Positions 57,032-64,000 of a stretch of DNA of 64,000 bases are shown here, in pieces. A model generated the notes under the pieces. The model ran no database searches, was not told where the DNA came from, and saw nothing but the letters and a program-made list of their open reading frames with translations. The position numbers were made by a program, and so were the translations under genes. Source of the stretch: an uncultured Eubacteriales bacterium (lineage in GTDB: Bacteria > Bacillota > Clostridia > Oscillospirales > Oscillospiraceae); assembly GCA_900319275.1 (NCBI GenBank), contig ONNS01000007.1, positions 1-64,000 on the forward strand, in the 5' to 3' direction. How positions within the stretch are numbered: position 1 is the first letter of the stretch; every line of letters begins with the position of its first letter.

Positions 57032-57110
57032 CATGGCCCGGATTCCGCCTTGCGCGGCGCGGGACATGAAATGCGGTAAAAAAGCAGCCAATATGCGGCT
57101 TTTTTATCAA
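57032..57110 (+). promoter_or_regulatory. rpsL leader with hairpin followed by intrinsic terminator (possible attenuator)
   Basis: A stem built from CATGGCCCGG and CGCGGGACATG (57032-57069, with bulges) is followed at 57079-57109 by AAAAAAGC-x-GC pairing with GC-x-GCTTTTTT. The second hairpin ends in a T-run, 40 bases before the rpsL start. This layout fits transcription attenuation of ribosomal protein genes. A competing fold and a ligand have not been identified. Confidence 0.5.
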
Positions 57111-57146
57111 AATTTTGAATTGATTATCGAAGAAAGGAGGAAAACA

Positions 57147-57572
57147 ATGCCCACTTTTAACCAGCTGGTAAGGAAAGGCAGAGAGCAGAGCACCTACAAA
57201 TCCGCTTCTCCTGCACTGCAGAAGGGTATGAACACTCTGAAGGATCGCGAGACCGACCTGTCCGCTCCCCAGAAGAGAGGTGTCTGCACCGCCGTTCGTA
57301 CTTCCACCCCGAAGAAGCCGAACTCGGCTCTGCGTAAAATCGCCCGTGTCCGCCTGACCAATGGCTACGAAGTCACCGCCTATATCCCCGGTATCGGCCA
57401 CAATCTGCAGGAGCACTCTGTGGTTATGATCCGTGGCGGCCGTGTCAAGGACCTTCCCGGTGTCCGCTACCACATCATCCGCGGTACGCTCGACGCGCAG
57501 GGTGTGTCCGGCCGTATGCAGGCTCGTTCCAAGTACGGCGCGAAGAAGCCCAAAGCTGCGAAGAAGAAGTAA
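57147..57572 (+). CDS. rpsL: 30S ribosomal protein S12
   Basis: 141 residues. The streptomycin-contact region [13 protein letters not shown] has the wild-type Lys at the K43 position. [14 protein letters not shown] has Lys at the K88 position and the Asp that RimO modifies in many bacteria. AAAGGAGG lies upstream of the ATG. First gene of the str operon. Confidence 0.99.
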   Translation: MPTFNQLVRKGREQSTYKSASPALQKGMNTLKDRETDLSAPQKRGVCTAVRTSTPKKPNSALRKIARVRLTNGYEVTAYIPGIGHNLQEHSVVMIRGGRVKDLPGVRYHIIRGTLDAQGVSGRMQARSKYGAKKPKAAKKK

Positions 57573-57609
57573 TTTCCCGACGCGGCAAATTGCCCTGTCG
57601 CTTATATAA

Positions 57610-57722
57610 TAGATAATCAGAATTGAGCATGGAGAATTTGTCTGTTCGCCGCGGGCGAACGGATTCCGATTGCCGCGCAGCGGCATCGCAATTCTTCATT
57701 CTTCATTTTTCATTATTCATTT
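57610..57722. repeat. AT-rich repeat inserted between rpsL and rpsG
   Basis: Two internal hairpins (GTTCGCCGCGGGCGAAC; TTGCCGCGCAGCGGCATCGCAA) are followed by the CTTCATTCTTCATTTTTCAT run shared with 32756-32885 and 62521. The gap between rpsL and rpsG is 230 bases long, wide for this operon. Confidence 0.55.
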
Positions 57723-57802
57723 GTATATAGCCTCGGGGCGCAACGGACGGTAATCCGTTCGAGTACCGATGATCCCATTTTTTAATGAAGGAGGGAAGTA
57801 AC

Positions 57803-58273
57803 GTGCCCAGAAGAGGTAATGTTCCCAAAAGAGAAATCTTGCCGGATCCTGTTTACAACTCCGTTCTTGTCACCAAGCTTGTCAACGGTGTTATGCTCGA
57901 CGGCAAGAAGGGTGTTGCTCAGAAGGTCGTTTACGATGCTTTCGATATCGTGAAAGAGAAGACCGGCAAGGAACCCCTTGATGCGTTCAACGAAGCCATG
58001 AACAACATCATGCCCGCCCTGGAGGTCAAGGCCCGCCGTGTCGGCGGCGCGACCTATCAGGTCCCCATTGAAGTTCGTCCCGCCCGCCGCCAGACGCTGG
58101 CCCTGCGCTGGCTGGTCGATTATTCCCGTAAGCGCAGCGAGAAGACCATGAAAGAGCGTCTCGCTGGAGAAATCATGGATGCCTGCAATAACCTCGGCAA
58201 CGCCGTCAAAAAGCGCGAGGATATGCACAAGAATGCCGAGGCCAACAAGGCTTTCGCGCATTTCCGCTGGTAA
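57803..58273 (+). CDS. rpsG: 30S ribosomal protein S7
   Basis: 156 residues, the standard S7 length, starting [19 protein letters not shown]. The GTG at 57803 has AAGGAGGG nine bases upstream. An ATG six codons earlier would place the ribosome site inside the protein. The core [29 protein letters not shown] is typical. Confidence 0.98.
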   Translation: MPRRGNVPKREILPDPVYNSVLVTKLVNGVMLDGKKGVAQKVVYDAFDIVKEKTGKEPLDAFNEAMNNIMPALEVKARRVGGATYQVPIEVRPARRQTLALRWLVDYSRKRSEKTMKERLAGEIMDACNNLGNAVKKREDMHKNAEANKAFAHFRW

Positions 58274-58294
58274 TCATCCCATCAGGAGAGACAA

Positions 58295-60373
58295 ATGCCC
58301 AGAAAAGTATCGCTTGAAAGAACCAGAAACATTGGTATCATGGCTCACATCGACGCCGGAAAGACCACCACGACAGAACGTATCCTGTTCTACACGGGTG
58401 TCAATTACAAGATCGGTGAGACCCATGAGGGTACGGCGACCATGGACTGGATGGAGCAGGAGCAGGAGCGTGGCATTACGATCACCTCGGCTGCAACCAC
58501 CTGCTATTGGCGCGATCATCGCATCAATATCATCGACACCCCGGGTCACGTGGACTTCACGGTCGAGGTCGAGCGCTCGCTGCGAGTGCTGGACGGCAGT
58601 GTGACGGTCCTGTGTGCCAAGGGCGGCGTCGAGCCCCAGTCGGAAACCGTGTGGAGACAGGCTGACCACTTCCACGTGCCCAGAATGATCTACGTCAACA
58701 AGATGGATATCATGGGTGCGGACTTCTATCATGTGCTGGATATGGTTCGTGACAGACTCAAGTGCAACGCAGTTCCCATCCAATTGCCCATCGGCTCTGA
58801 GGATACCTTCCGGGGTATTGTCGACCTGGTGGAAATGAACGCCCGCATCTTCTACGACGATCTTGGCAAGGATATGCGCACCGAGGAGATCCCCGGGGAT
58901 ATGCGCGATCTGGCCGAGGAGTACCGCGAAAAGCTGATGGATGCCGTCTCCGATTTCGATGACGAGATCATGGAGATGTATCTCGAAGGCGAAGAGGTGC
59001 CCGTCGAGAAGATCAAGGCAGCCATTCGCAAAGCCACAGTCGAGGTCAAAATGGTCCCGGTCACCTGTGGCACATCCTATAAAAACAAAGGCGTACAGAA
59101 GCTGCTGGATGCCATCGTGGATTATATGCCCTCTCCGCTGGACATTCCGCCCGCGGAAGGCACCGATCCCAAGACGGACGAGCCTGTGACGCGTCCGGCG
59201 GACGACAACGCGCCGTTCTCGGCCTTGGCCTTCAAGATCATGACCGACCCCTATGTGGGACGCTTGAGCTTCTTCCGTGTCTATTCCGGCTCGCTCGAGA
59301 CCGGCAAGACCGTGCTCAACTCCACCAAGGGACAGCGCGAGCGCATCGGCCGCATCCTGCAGATGCACGCCAACCACAGAGAGGACCTGACGATGGTGTA
59401 CTCCGGCGATATCGCCGCGGCCGTCGGCCTGAAGAACACCACCACCGGCGATACTCTGTGCGACGACAAAAACCCCATTGTCCTTGAATCCATGGAATTC
59501 CCCGAACCGGTTATCCGCGTGGCCATCGAACCGAAGACCCGCGCCGGTCAGGAGAAGATGACTGTGGCTCTGGCCAAGCTGGCGGAGGAGGACCCGACCT
59601 TCAAGACCTATACGGACGAGGAGACGGGTCAGACCATCATCGCCGGCATGGGCGAGCTGCATCTGGAGATCATCGTGGACCGCCTGCTGCGCGAGTTCAA
59701 GGTCGAGGCCAACGTCGGCAAGCCGCAGGTTTCCTATAAGGAGACCATCCGGAAGGCCGCCACGGTCGACACCCGCTACGCGCGCCAGACCGGCGGCAAG
59801 GGTCAGTTTGCCCACGTGAAGCTGACGATCGAACCCAACGAACCCGGCAAGGGCTACGAGTTCATCAACAAGATCACGGGCGGCGCGATCCCGAAGGAAT
59901 TCATCCCCTGTGTCGATCAGGGTATCCAGGGAGCCATGCAGTCCGGCGTTCTGGCCGGCTACGAGGTCGTCGACGTCAAGGTGACGCTGATCGACGGCTC
60001 CTTCCACGAGGTCGACTCTTCGGAGATGGCGTTCAAGATCTGCGGCAGCATGGCCTTCAAGGAAGCCTGCCAGAAGGCCGAACCCGTTCTGCTTGAACCG
60101 ATCATGAAGGTCGTTGTCACCGCGCCCGAAGAATATATGGGCGACGTGATGGGCGATATCAACGCCCGCCGCGGCCAGATCAACGGCAGCAACGTCCACA
60201 ACGGCAGCGCCGTGATCGAGTGCAGCGTCCCGCTGTCCACGATGTTCGGCTACGCCACCGATCTGCGCAGCAAAACGCAGGGCCGCGCCACCTATTCGAT
60301 GGAGCCCAGCCACTTTGTTGAGCTGCCCAAATCTCTGCAGGAAGCCCTTGTGAAAACTCGCAACGGGCAATAA
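58295..60373 (+). CDS. fusA: Elongation factor G
   Basis: 692 residues. GTPase motifs [20 protein letters not shown] and NKMD lie in domain I. Domain IV contains [12 protein letters not shown], and domain V ends in [15 protein letters not shown] moves tRNA and mRNA through the ribosome. AGGAGAG lies before the ATG. Follows rpsG by 21 bases. Confidence 0.99.
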   Translation: MPRKVSLERTRNIGIMAHIDAGKTTTTERILFYTGVNYKIGETHEGTATMDWMEQEQERGITITSAATTCYWRDHRINIIDTPGHVDFTVEVERSLRVLDGSVTVLCAKGGVEPQSETVWRQADHFHVPRMIYVNKMDIMGADFYHVLDMVRDRLKCNAVPIQLPIGSEDTFRGIVDLVEMNARIFYDDLGKDMRTEEIPGDMRDLAEEYREKLMDAVSDFDDEIMEMYLEGEEVPVEKIKAAIRKATVEVKMVPVTCGTSYKNKGVQKLLDAIVDYMPSPLDIPPAEGTDPKTDEPVTRPADDNAPFSALAFKIMTDPYVGRLSFFRVYSGSLETGKTVLNSTKGQRERIGRILQMHANHREDLTMVYSGDIAAAVGLKNTTTGDTLCDDKNPIVLESMEFPEPVIRVAIEPKTRAGQEKMTVALAKLAEEDPTFKTYTDEETGQTIIAGMGELHLEIIVDRLLREFKVEANVGKPQVSYKETIRKAATVDTRYARQTGGKGQFAHVKLTIEPNEPGKGYEFINKITGGAIPKEFIPCVDQGIQGAMQSGVLAGYEVVDVKVTLIDGSFHEVDSSEMAFKICGSMAFKEACQKAEPVLLEPIMKVVVTAPEEYMGDVMGDINARRGQINGSNVHNGSAVIECSVPLSTMFGYATDLRSKTQGRATYSMEPSHFVELPKSLQEALVKTRNGQ

Positions 60374-60418
60374 GGATAAGAAGTAAACCATAGGAAATTT
60401 TATTAGGAGGAAATTCTA

Positions 60419-61621
60419 ATGGCTAAACAGAAGTACAACCGCAACAAGCCCCACGTGAACATTGGCACCATTGGACACATTGACCACGGCAAGACCACCC
60501 TGACCGCCGCCATCACCAAGTACCTCGCCATGTTCGGTGAGGCCGAGTACACCGACTACTCCTCCATCGACAAGGCTCCCGAGGAGCGCGAGCGCGGCAT
60601 CACCATCAACACCGCTCACGTCGAGTACGAGACCGAGAAGCGTCACTACGCTCACGTCGACTGCCCGGGCCACGCCGACTATATCAAGAACATGATCACC
60701 GGCGCTGCTCAGATGGACGGCGCGATCCTCGTCATTGCCGCTTCCGACGGCCCCATGGCCCAGACCCGCGAGCACCTGCTGCTGGCCCGTCAGGTTAACG
60801 TGCCCTCCGTTCTGGTCTTCCTGAACAAGTGCGACCAAGTCGACGACCCCGAGCTGCTCGAGCTCGTCGAGATGGAAGTCCGCGAGCTGCTTGACTTCTA
60901 CGGCTTCCCTGGCGACGACACCCCGATCATCCGCGGCTCCGCTCTGAACGCCCTGACCTGCGAGTCCAACGACCCCAACGCTCCCGAATATGCCTGCATC
61001 AAGGAGCTCATGGACGCTGTTGACGAGTGGATCCCCACTCCTCCGCGCGCCGACGACAAGCCCTTCCTGATGCCCATCGAGGACGTCTTCACCATCTCCG
61101 GCCGCGGCACCGTCGTTACCGGCCGTGTCGAGCGCGGCGTTGTCAAGATCGGCGACAAGGTCGAGATCGTTGGCCTGTCCGATGAGAAGAAGCAGACTGT
61201 CGTTACCGGCACCGAGATGTTCCACAAGACCCTCGACTACGCTGCTGCCGGCGACAACGTGGGCTGCCTGCTCCGCGGCATCGACAAGAAGGACGTCGAG
61301 CGCGGCCAGGTTCTGTCCGCTCCCGGCTCCATCCACCCCTACACCAAGTTCAAGGGACAGGTTTACGTCCTGAGCAAGGAAGAGGGCGGCCGTCACACCC
61401 CGTTCTTCAACAACTATCGTCCCCAGTTCTATTTCCGTACCACCGACGTGACCGGCGTCATCACTCTGCCCGAAGGCACTGAGATGTGCATGCCCGGCGA
61501 CAACGTCGACATGGACGTCGAGCTGATCACCCCGATCGCCATCGAGAACGGCCTTCGCTTCGCTATCCGCGAGGGCGGCCGTACCGTCGGCTCCGGTGTT
61601 GTCATCGGCATCAACGAGTAA
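60419..61621 (+). CDS. tuf: Elongation factor Tu
   Basis: 400 residues. GTPase motifs [19 protein letters not shown] and NKCDQVDD are intact. Domains 2 and 3 are complete with [23 protein letters not shown]-Tu delivers aminoacyl-tRNA. AGGAGG lies before the ATG. It is the last gene of the operon and ends at a strong terminator; rpsJ does not follow. Confidence 0.99.
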   Translation: MAKQKYNRNKPHVNIGTIGHIDHGKTTLTAAITKYLAMFGEAEYTDYSSIDKAPEERERGITINTAHVEYETEKRHYAHVDCPGHADYIKNMITGAAQMDGAILVIAASDGPMAQTREHLLLARQVNVPSVLVFLNKCDQVDDPELLELVEMEVRELLDFYGFPGDDTPIIRGSALNALTCESNDPNAPEYACIKELMDAVDEWIPTPPRADDKPFLMPIEDVFTISGRGTVVTGRVERGVVKIGDKVEIVGLSDEKKQTVVTGTEMFHKTLDYAAAGDNVGCLLRGIDKKDVERGQVLSAPGSIHPYTKFKGQVYVLSKEEGGRHTPFFNNYRPQFYFRTTDVTGVITLPEGTEMCMPGDNVDMDVELITPIAIENGLRFAIREGGRTVGSGVVIGINE

Positions 61622-61638
61622 TTTATACTAAAAAGAGA

Positions 61639-61670
61639 AGGCCGCTGCCTTGGCAGCGGCTTTCTTTTTT
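61639..61670 (+). terminator. Terminator of the str operon
   Basis: GCCGCTGCC/GGCAGCGGC with flanking A and T runs, T-tail at 61661-61670. Confidence 0.92.
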
Positions 61671-61701
61671 GCCCGGAGCTGTGCGTGGCGGACAATTCCT
61701 G

Positions 61702-61730
61702 TTGCAATCAGTCGGAAAAGCGAGTACAAT
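61702..61730 (+). promoter_or_regulatory. Promoter of the YczE-like gene
   Basis: TTGCAA at 61702-61707, a 17-base spacer and TACAAT at 61725-61730. Confidence 0.65.
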
Positions 61731-61764
61731 ACAGCGGTAATACTGATTGGAGAGATAAATCATC

Positions 61765-62460
61765 ATGCACCTGTTCCGTGATTCGGATAATTCCACATCT
61801 ATGCATATTTTGCGCCATGCGCTGATGGCGGCGCTGAGCCTGTTTGTCAACGGCTTCGGCATCTATCTGACGATCCGCGCAAATATCGGCGTCAGTCCCT
61901 GGGACGTACTGAACATCGGCGTATCGAAGACCTTCGGTATCCTGTACGGCACGGCCTCGATCGCAATCTCGGTCCTCATTCTGGGCATCGACCTGATGTT
62001 GCGCGAGCCGATCGGGCTGGCCATGCTGATCGACGCGATCGTGGTCGGCAAAGCGGTCGATTTCTTCAACTGGCTCGACGCGGTACCTATGGCAGACACA
62101 CTGCCAATGAGTATCGCCATGCAGGTGCTTGGGCTATTTATTATGGGTTACACGCAGTATTTTTACATGGCCGCCGCGCTCGGCTGTGGGCCGCGTGATA
62201 CGCTGCTGGTAGGGCTCAAGCGCCGTACAAGCCGTGTTCCGATTGGCGCTGTCAGCATCGCGCTGCTCTCTGTCGCCACGCTGACGGGCTGGCTGCTGGG
62301 CGGCCCTGTTGGTCTCGGTACGCTCGTTTGCGCCTTCTTATCCGGACCGATCATGCAGCTGGCCTTCCGCACAGTCGACTTCGACGCCACCTGCATCCGC
62401 CACCAGAGTTTGCCGGAGAGCCTGCGCGTGCTGTTGCATACACGGAGAAAAACCGCATAA
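61765..62460 (+). CDS. YczE/YyaS-like integral membrane protein
   Basis: 231 residues with five to six helices. The pattern FVNGFGIYLTIRANIGVSPWDVLNIGVSKTFGI, then IDAIVVGKAVDFFNWL and MAAALGCGPRDTLLVGLKRRT, is that of the YczE/YitT-related membrane family. Its transport or sensing role is unsettled. A second ATG 12 codons later is possible. Its own promoter and terminator mark it as monocistronic. Confidence 0.8.
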   Translation: MHLFRDSDNSTSMHILRHALMAALSLFVNGFGIYLTIRANIGVSPWDVLNIGVSKTFGILYGTASIAISVLILGIDLMLREPIGLAMLIDAIVVGKAVDFFNWLDAVPMADTLPMSIAMQVLGLFIMGYTQYFYMAAALGCGPRDTLLVGLKRRTSRVPIGAVSIALLSVATLTGWLLGGPVGLGTLVCAFLSGPIMQLAFRTVDFDATCIRHQSLPESLRVLLHTRRKTA

Positions 62461-62488
62461 AAAAACACCGCCCGAAGGCGGTGTTTTT
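62461..62488 (+). terminator. Terminator of the YczE-like gene
   Basis: AAAAACACCGCC/GGCGGTGTTTTT around CGAA. Confidence 0.9.
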
Positions 62489-62520
62489 ATAAAAGCGGCA
62501 TAAATAGGAAAACGAAAGCT

Positions 62521-62836
62521 TAAATGAAGAAATGAAATAATGAAGTCACTCGCTGCGCTCGCTGATGAAGCGAAGTCGCCCTTTGCTTCGTTCCCTTGTT
62601 TCTTCATTTCTTCATTAGCGAAGCGACTTCATTCTTCATCAGCCCGCAGGGGCGACTTCATTGAAAAAACCTCGTCGGGATAAATGAAGAAATGAAAAAA
62701 TGAAGTCACTCGCTTCGCTCGCTGATGAAGCGAAGTCGCCCTTTGCTTCGTTCCCTTGTTTCTTCATTTCTTCATTAGCGAGGCGTCTTCATTCTTCATC
62801 AGCCCGCAGGGGCGACTTCATTGAAAAAACCTCGTC
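62521..62836. repeat. Tandem duplication of a 160-bp unit
   Basis: Copy 1 spans 62521-62680 and copy 2 spans 62681-62836. They differ at only a few positions. The unit contains GCGAAGTCGCCCTTTGCTTC, CTTCATT runs and ends with the left arm (AAAAAACCTCGTC) of the tRNA terminator. The gap 62489-62854 has no gene. Confidence 0.85.
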
Positions 62837-62853
62837 TTTCGACGAGGTTTTTT
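62824..62853 (-). terminator. Terminator of the tRNA-Thr/tRNA-Tyr transcript
   Basis: AAAAAACCTCGTC/GACGAGGTTTTTT around TTTC, symmetric with T-run on the minus strand. Confidence 0.85.
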
Positions 62854-62854
62854 C

Positions 62855-62939
62855 TGGTGGGGGAAGGTGGATTCGAACCACCGAAGGCATCGCCAGCAGA
62901 TTTACAGTCTGTCCCCTTTGGCCACTCGGGAATTCCCCC
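62855..62939 (-). tRNA. tRNA-Tyr (anticodon GTA)
   Basis: Acceptor GGGGGAA/TTCCCCC with encoded ACCA. The anticodon loop CTGTAAA gives anticodon GTA. Long class II variable arm, T-loop TTCGAAT. 85 bases with CCA. Confidence 0.95.
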
Positions 62940-62968
62940 ATATTCACTTACCGAAGCAAACCGGACGC

Positions 62969-63044
62969 TGGAGCTGGTAGACGGACTCGAACCCCCGACC
63001 TGCTGATTACAAATCAGCTGCTCTACCAACTGAGCTATACCAGC
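62969..63044 (-). tRNA. tRNA-Thr (anticodon TGT)
   Basis: Acceptor GCTGGTA/TACCAGC, discriminator T, encoded CCA. Anticodon stem GCTGA/TCAGC closes TTTGTAA, anticodon TGT. T-loop TTCGAGT. 76 bases with CCA. Upstream of tRNA-Tyr in one transcript. Confidence 0.95.
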
Positions 63045-63061
63045 ACGCAACCGGCTTGCAT

Positions 63062-63090
63062 ATAATAGCAAATCCGGCTCGAAATGTCAA
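63062..63090 (-). promoter_or_regulatory. Promoter of tRNA-Thr/tRNA-Tyr
   Basis: On the minus strand TTGACA (plus 63085-63090) and TATTAT (plus 63062-63067) are 17 bases apart. Confidence 0.85.
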
Positions 63091-63190
63091 CACTTATTTT
63101 CACATTTTTTTCGTTTCGGACGGATTTCCGAACAGAGAATTGCTGCATAAGCCCCGCATATAATTATTTTCCGAAAAGCGAGCGCGGGAT

Positions 63191-63219
63191 TTGCTTTTCC
63201 GGGCAAACTATGATAAAAT
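63191..63219 (+). promoter_or_regulatory. Promoter candidate for the muramidase gene
   Basis: TTGCTT at 63191-63196, a 17-base spacer and TAAAAT at 63214-63219. If used, the transcript runs through the whole hairpin-array repeat. Confidence 0.45.
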
Positions 63220-63274
63220 GCCGCAGGTAGGACTATGTTTAGCCCTTTCCTGTGAAAGCTGCGCTTCCACAGGT

Positions 63275-63459
63275 ATAACTAAATCCCCGCGCGCATGAAA
63301 TGCGCGCATGCGAAACGCTGTTTCGCATGAAAAACACAGAATACTCTGTGTTTTTGGGGATACCGTTGCAACGTCGTCTCCAACTGGCGCACGTTGTGCG
63401 TCAGTTGCGGGCTTTCGCCCGCTTACGTCCGCCGCTGGCGGACGTGGAGACAAAGTTAT
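63275..63459 (+). repeat. Hairpin-array repeat, copy B
   Basis: 185 bases, same order of hairpins as copy A (21800-21934, opposite strand). It has an extra module of about 52 bases at 63309-63360 with two hairpins, ATGCGAAAC/GTTTCGCAT and AAAAACACAGA/TCTGTGTTTTT. The termini ATAACTAAATCCCC and GGAGACAAAGTTAT are identical to copy A. Confidence 0.85.
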
Positions 63460-63603
63460 TATTTGATGCAAACGCGCCATTCTCGCCCCTTGCGGGGCAA
63501 CCGAATGGCATGCGTAAAAATCCCCATGCGCCAGACGCTTTCGTTTGTTGTGGTGCAAATGAAATGCGCATGGGAATTTATTATGTATTTACAGGAGAAG
63601 CGC

Positions 63604-64000
63604 ATGAAGAGAGCTTCAAAAGCCCGCAATGGTTTTATCCTCGCCGTGATCGTGGCCTTGCTCGGCGCGATGGTTGTACTCAGCGCCATGGTGCGCCCGC
63701 GGCTGACGGATCCGCATGCGGGTCAGGTATATGTATATGACGGCTACGACTGGGTATGGATGACGCCGATGGAGGGCGTGCCGGTCAATGCCATGGCGGA
63801 GGAGGATTTCGACTGGAGCGCGGCGGTGCCCAGTTATCTCCGCGACGGCTATGATGTGCTGTGCGGCGTGGACGTTTCCGAGCACCAGGCGGAGATCGAC
63901 TGGCAGCGCGTGGCCGCCGCAGGCGTCGATTTTGCCTATATCCGCGTCGGCCGCCGCGGCTACAGCGAGGGCGGCCTGTTTGAGGACGCCTATTTCCGCC
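63604..64000 (+). CDS. GH25 muramidase, N-terminal part (cut by window edge)
   Basis: 132 codons are visible. A membrane anchor (ILAVIVALLGAMVVLSAMV) is followed by a linker with tryptophans and then by the GH25 start. The start contains the catalytic Asp in GVDVSEHQAEIDWQRV and FAYIRVGRRGYSEGGL. GH25 enzymes cleave the N-acetylmuramic acid to N-acetylglucosamine bond of peptidoglycan. GGAGAAG lies upstream of the ATG. The rest, including the second catalytic acid, lies outside the window. Confidence 0.88.
   Translation, partial: MKRASKARNGFILAVIVALLGAMVVLSAMVRPRLTDPHAGQVYVYDGYDWVWMTPMEGVPVNAMAEEDFDWSAAVPSYLRDGYDVLCGVDVSEHQAEIDWQRVAAAGVDFAYIRVGRRGYSEGGLFEDAYFR

Larger units (their letters stand above)
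63045..63603. other. Intergenic region, no gene
   Basis: Contains the tRNA promoter, a promoter candidate for the muramidase gene, hairpin-array repeat copy B, and at 63460-63603 two more palindromic units (GCCATTC to GAATGGC; CATGCGC to GCGCATG) next to the muramidase start. Confidence 0.5.

Noticed and set aside
58274..60391. 705-codon minus-strand frame opposite fusA
   Set aside because: Antisense artefact of a highly conserved gene with strong codon bias.
62521..62836. CRISPR array from the 160-bp direct repeat
   Set aside because: Only two long, abutting copies without spacers and no cas genes.
63208..63558. Minus-strand frame resembling the upstream extension of pgi
   Set aside because: Similarity arises because both translate the two copies of the hairpin-array repeat, not because of a protein family.

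Overview
The window is 64 kb of a GC-rich, low-repeat-protein Firmicute chromosome. I place it in class Clostridia, most likely Oscillospirales (Oscillospiraceae-like). The reasons are a CIRCE/HrcA-type operator, sigma-A promoters of TTGACA/TATAAT type, a spoIIR homologue, HemZ, a DUF512-der-plsY cluster, yceD-rpmF, a CarD-family regulator and a BY-kinase/PHP-phosphatase pair. This is inference from gene content; no 16S gene is present. The window is mostly core chromosome, with no prophage, no intact transposase and no CRISPR array.

Layout. 1-3540: a PF06541 membrane protein (cut by the window edge), a frameshifted tocopherol-cyclase-like gene, a MITE-like repeat, CIRCE-controlled hsp20, and tRNA-Leu. 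3540-12550: a Gpi18-like glycosyltransferase, then rpoB-rpoC with its own promoter and terminator. 12550-18890: an operon that looks like the regulatory half of an exopolysaccharide locus: a membrane-anchored orphan, a CpsC-like activator, a BY-kinase, a PHP tyrosine phosphatase, a lipoprotein sortase that has lost its catalytic residues, a small secreted protein, and an LCP ligase. No glycosyltransferase, flippase or polymerase accompanies it. 18900-24765: a beta-lactamase-fold protein, a P-loop protein, pgi, a DacF-type carboxypeptidase and an AI-2E-family permease. 24771-30707: cysteine desulfurase divergent from mtaB, then serC-serA-alaX. 30707-35751: a two-component system, an asymmetric ABC-F protein and an RluA-type pseudouridine synthase. 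36141-40821: yceD-rpmF, then DUF512-der-plsY-like. 41107-47601: an FMN split-barrel protein, CarD, HemZ, a uridine-kinase-like protein, a GGDEF protein, an S24 repressor and SpoIIR. 47664-56927: two alpha/beta hydrolases, MATE, CstA, a lipoprotein-alr operon, a PfkB kinase, fRMsr and TraX. 57147-61621: the str operon rpsL-rpsG-fusA-tuf. 61765-64000: a YczE-like membrane protein, tRNA-Tyr and tRNA-Thr, and the start of a GH25 muramidase.

The gaps are unusually rich in dispersed, hairpin-forming repeats. At least six families can be seen. One family consists of consecutive hairpins, exists here in two copies of opposite orientation, differs by a two-hairpin module, and carries a compensatory base change in one stem. 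The best leads for new biology are this hairpin-array element, the pseudo-sortase inside the glycosyltransferase-less tyrosine-phosphorylation operon, the co-located serC-serA-alaX operon, and the ABC-F protein in which exactly one composite ATP site has decayed.
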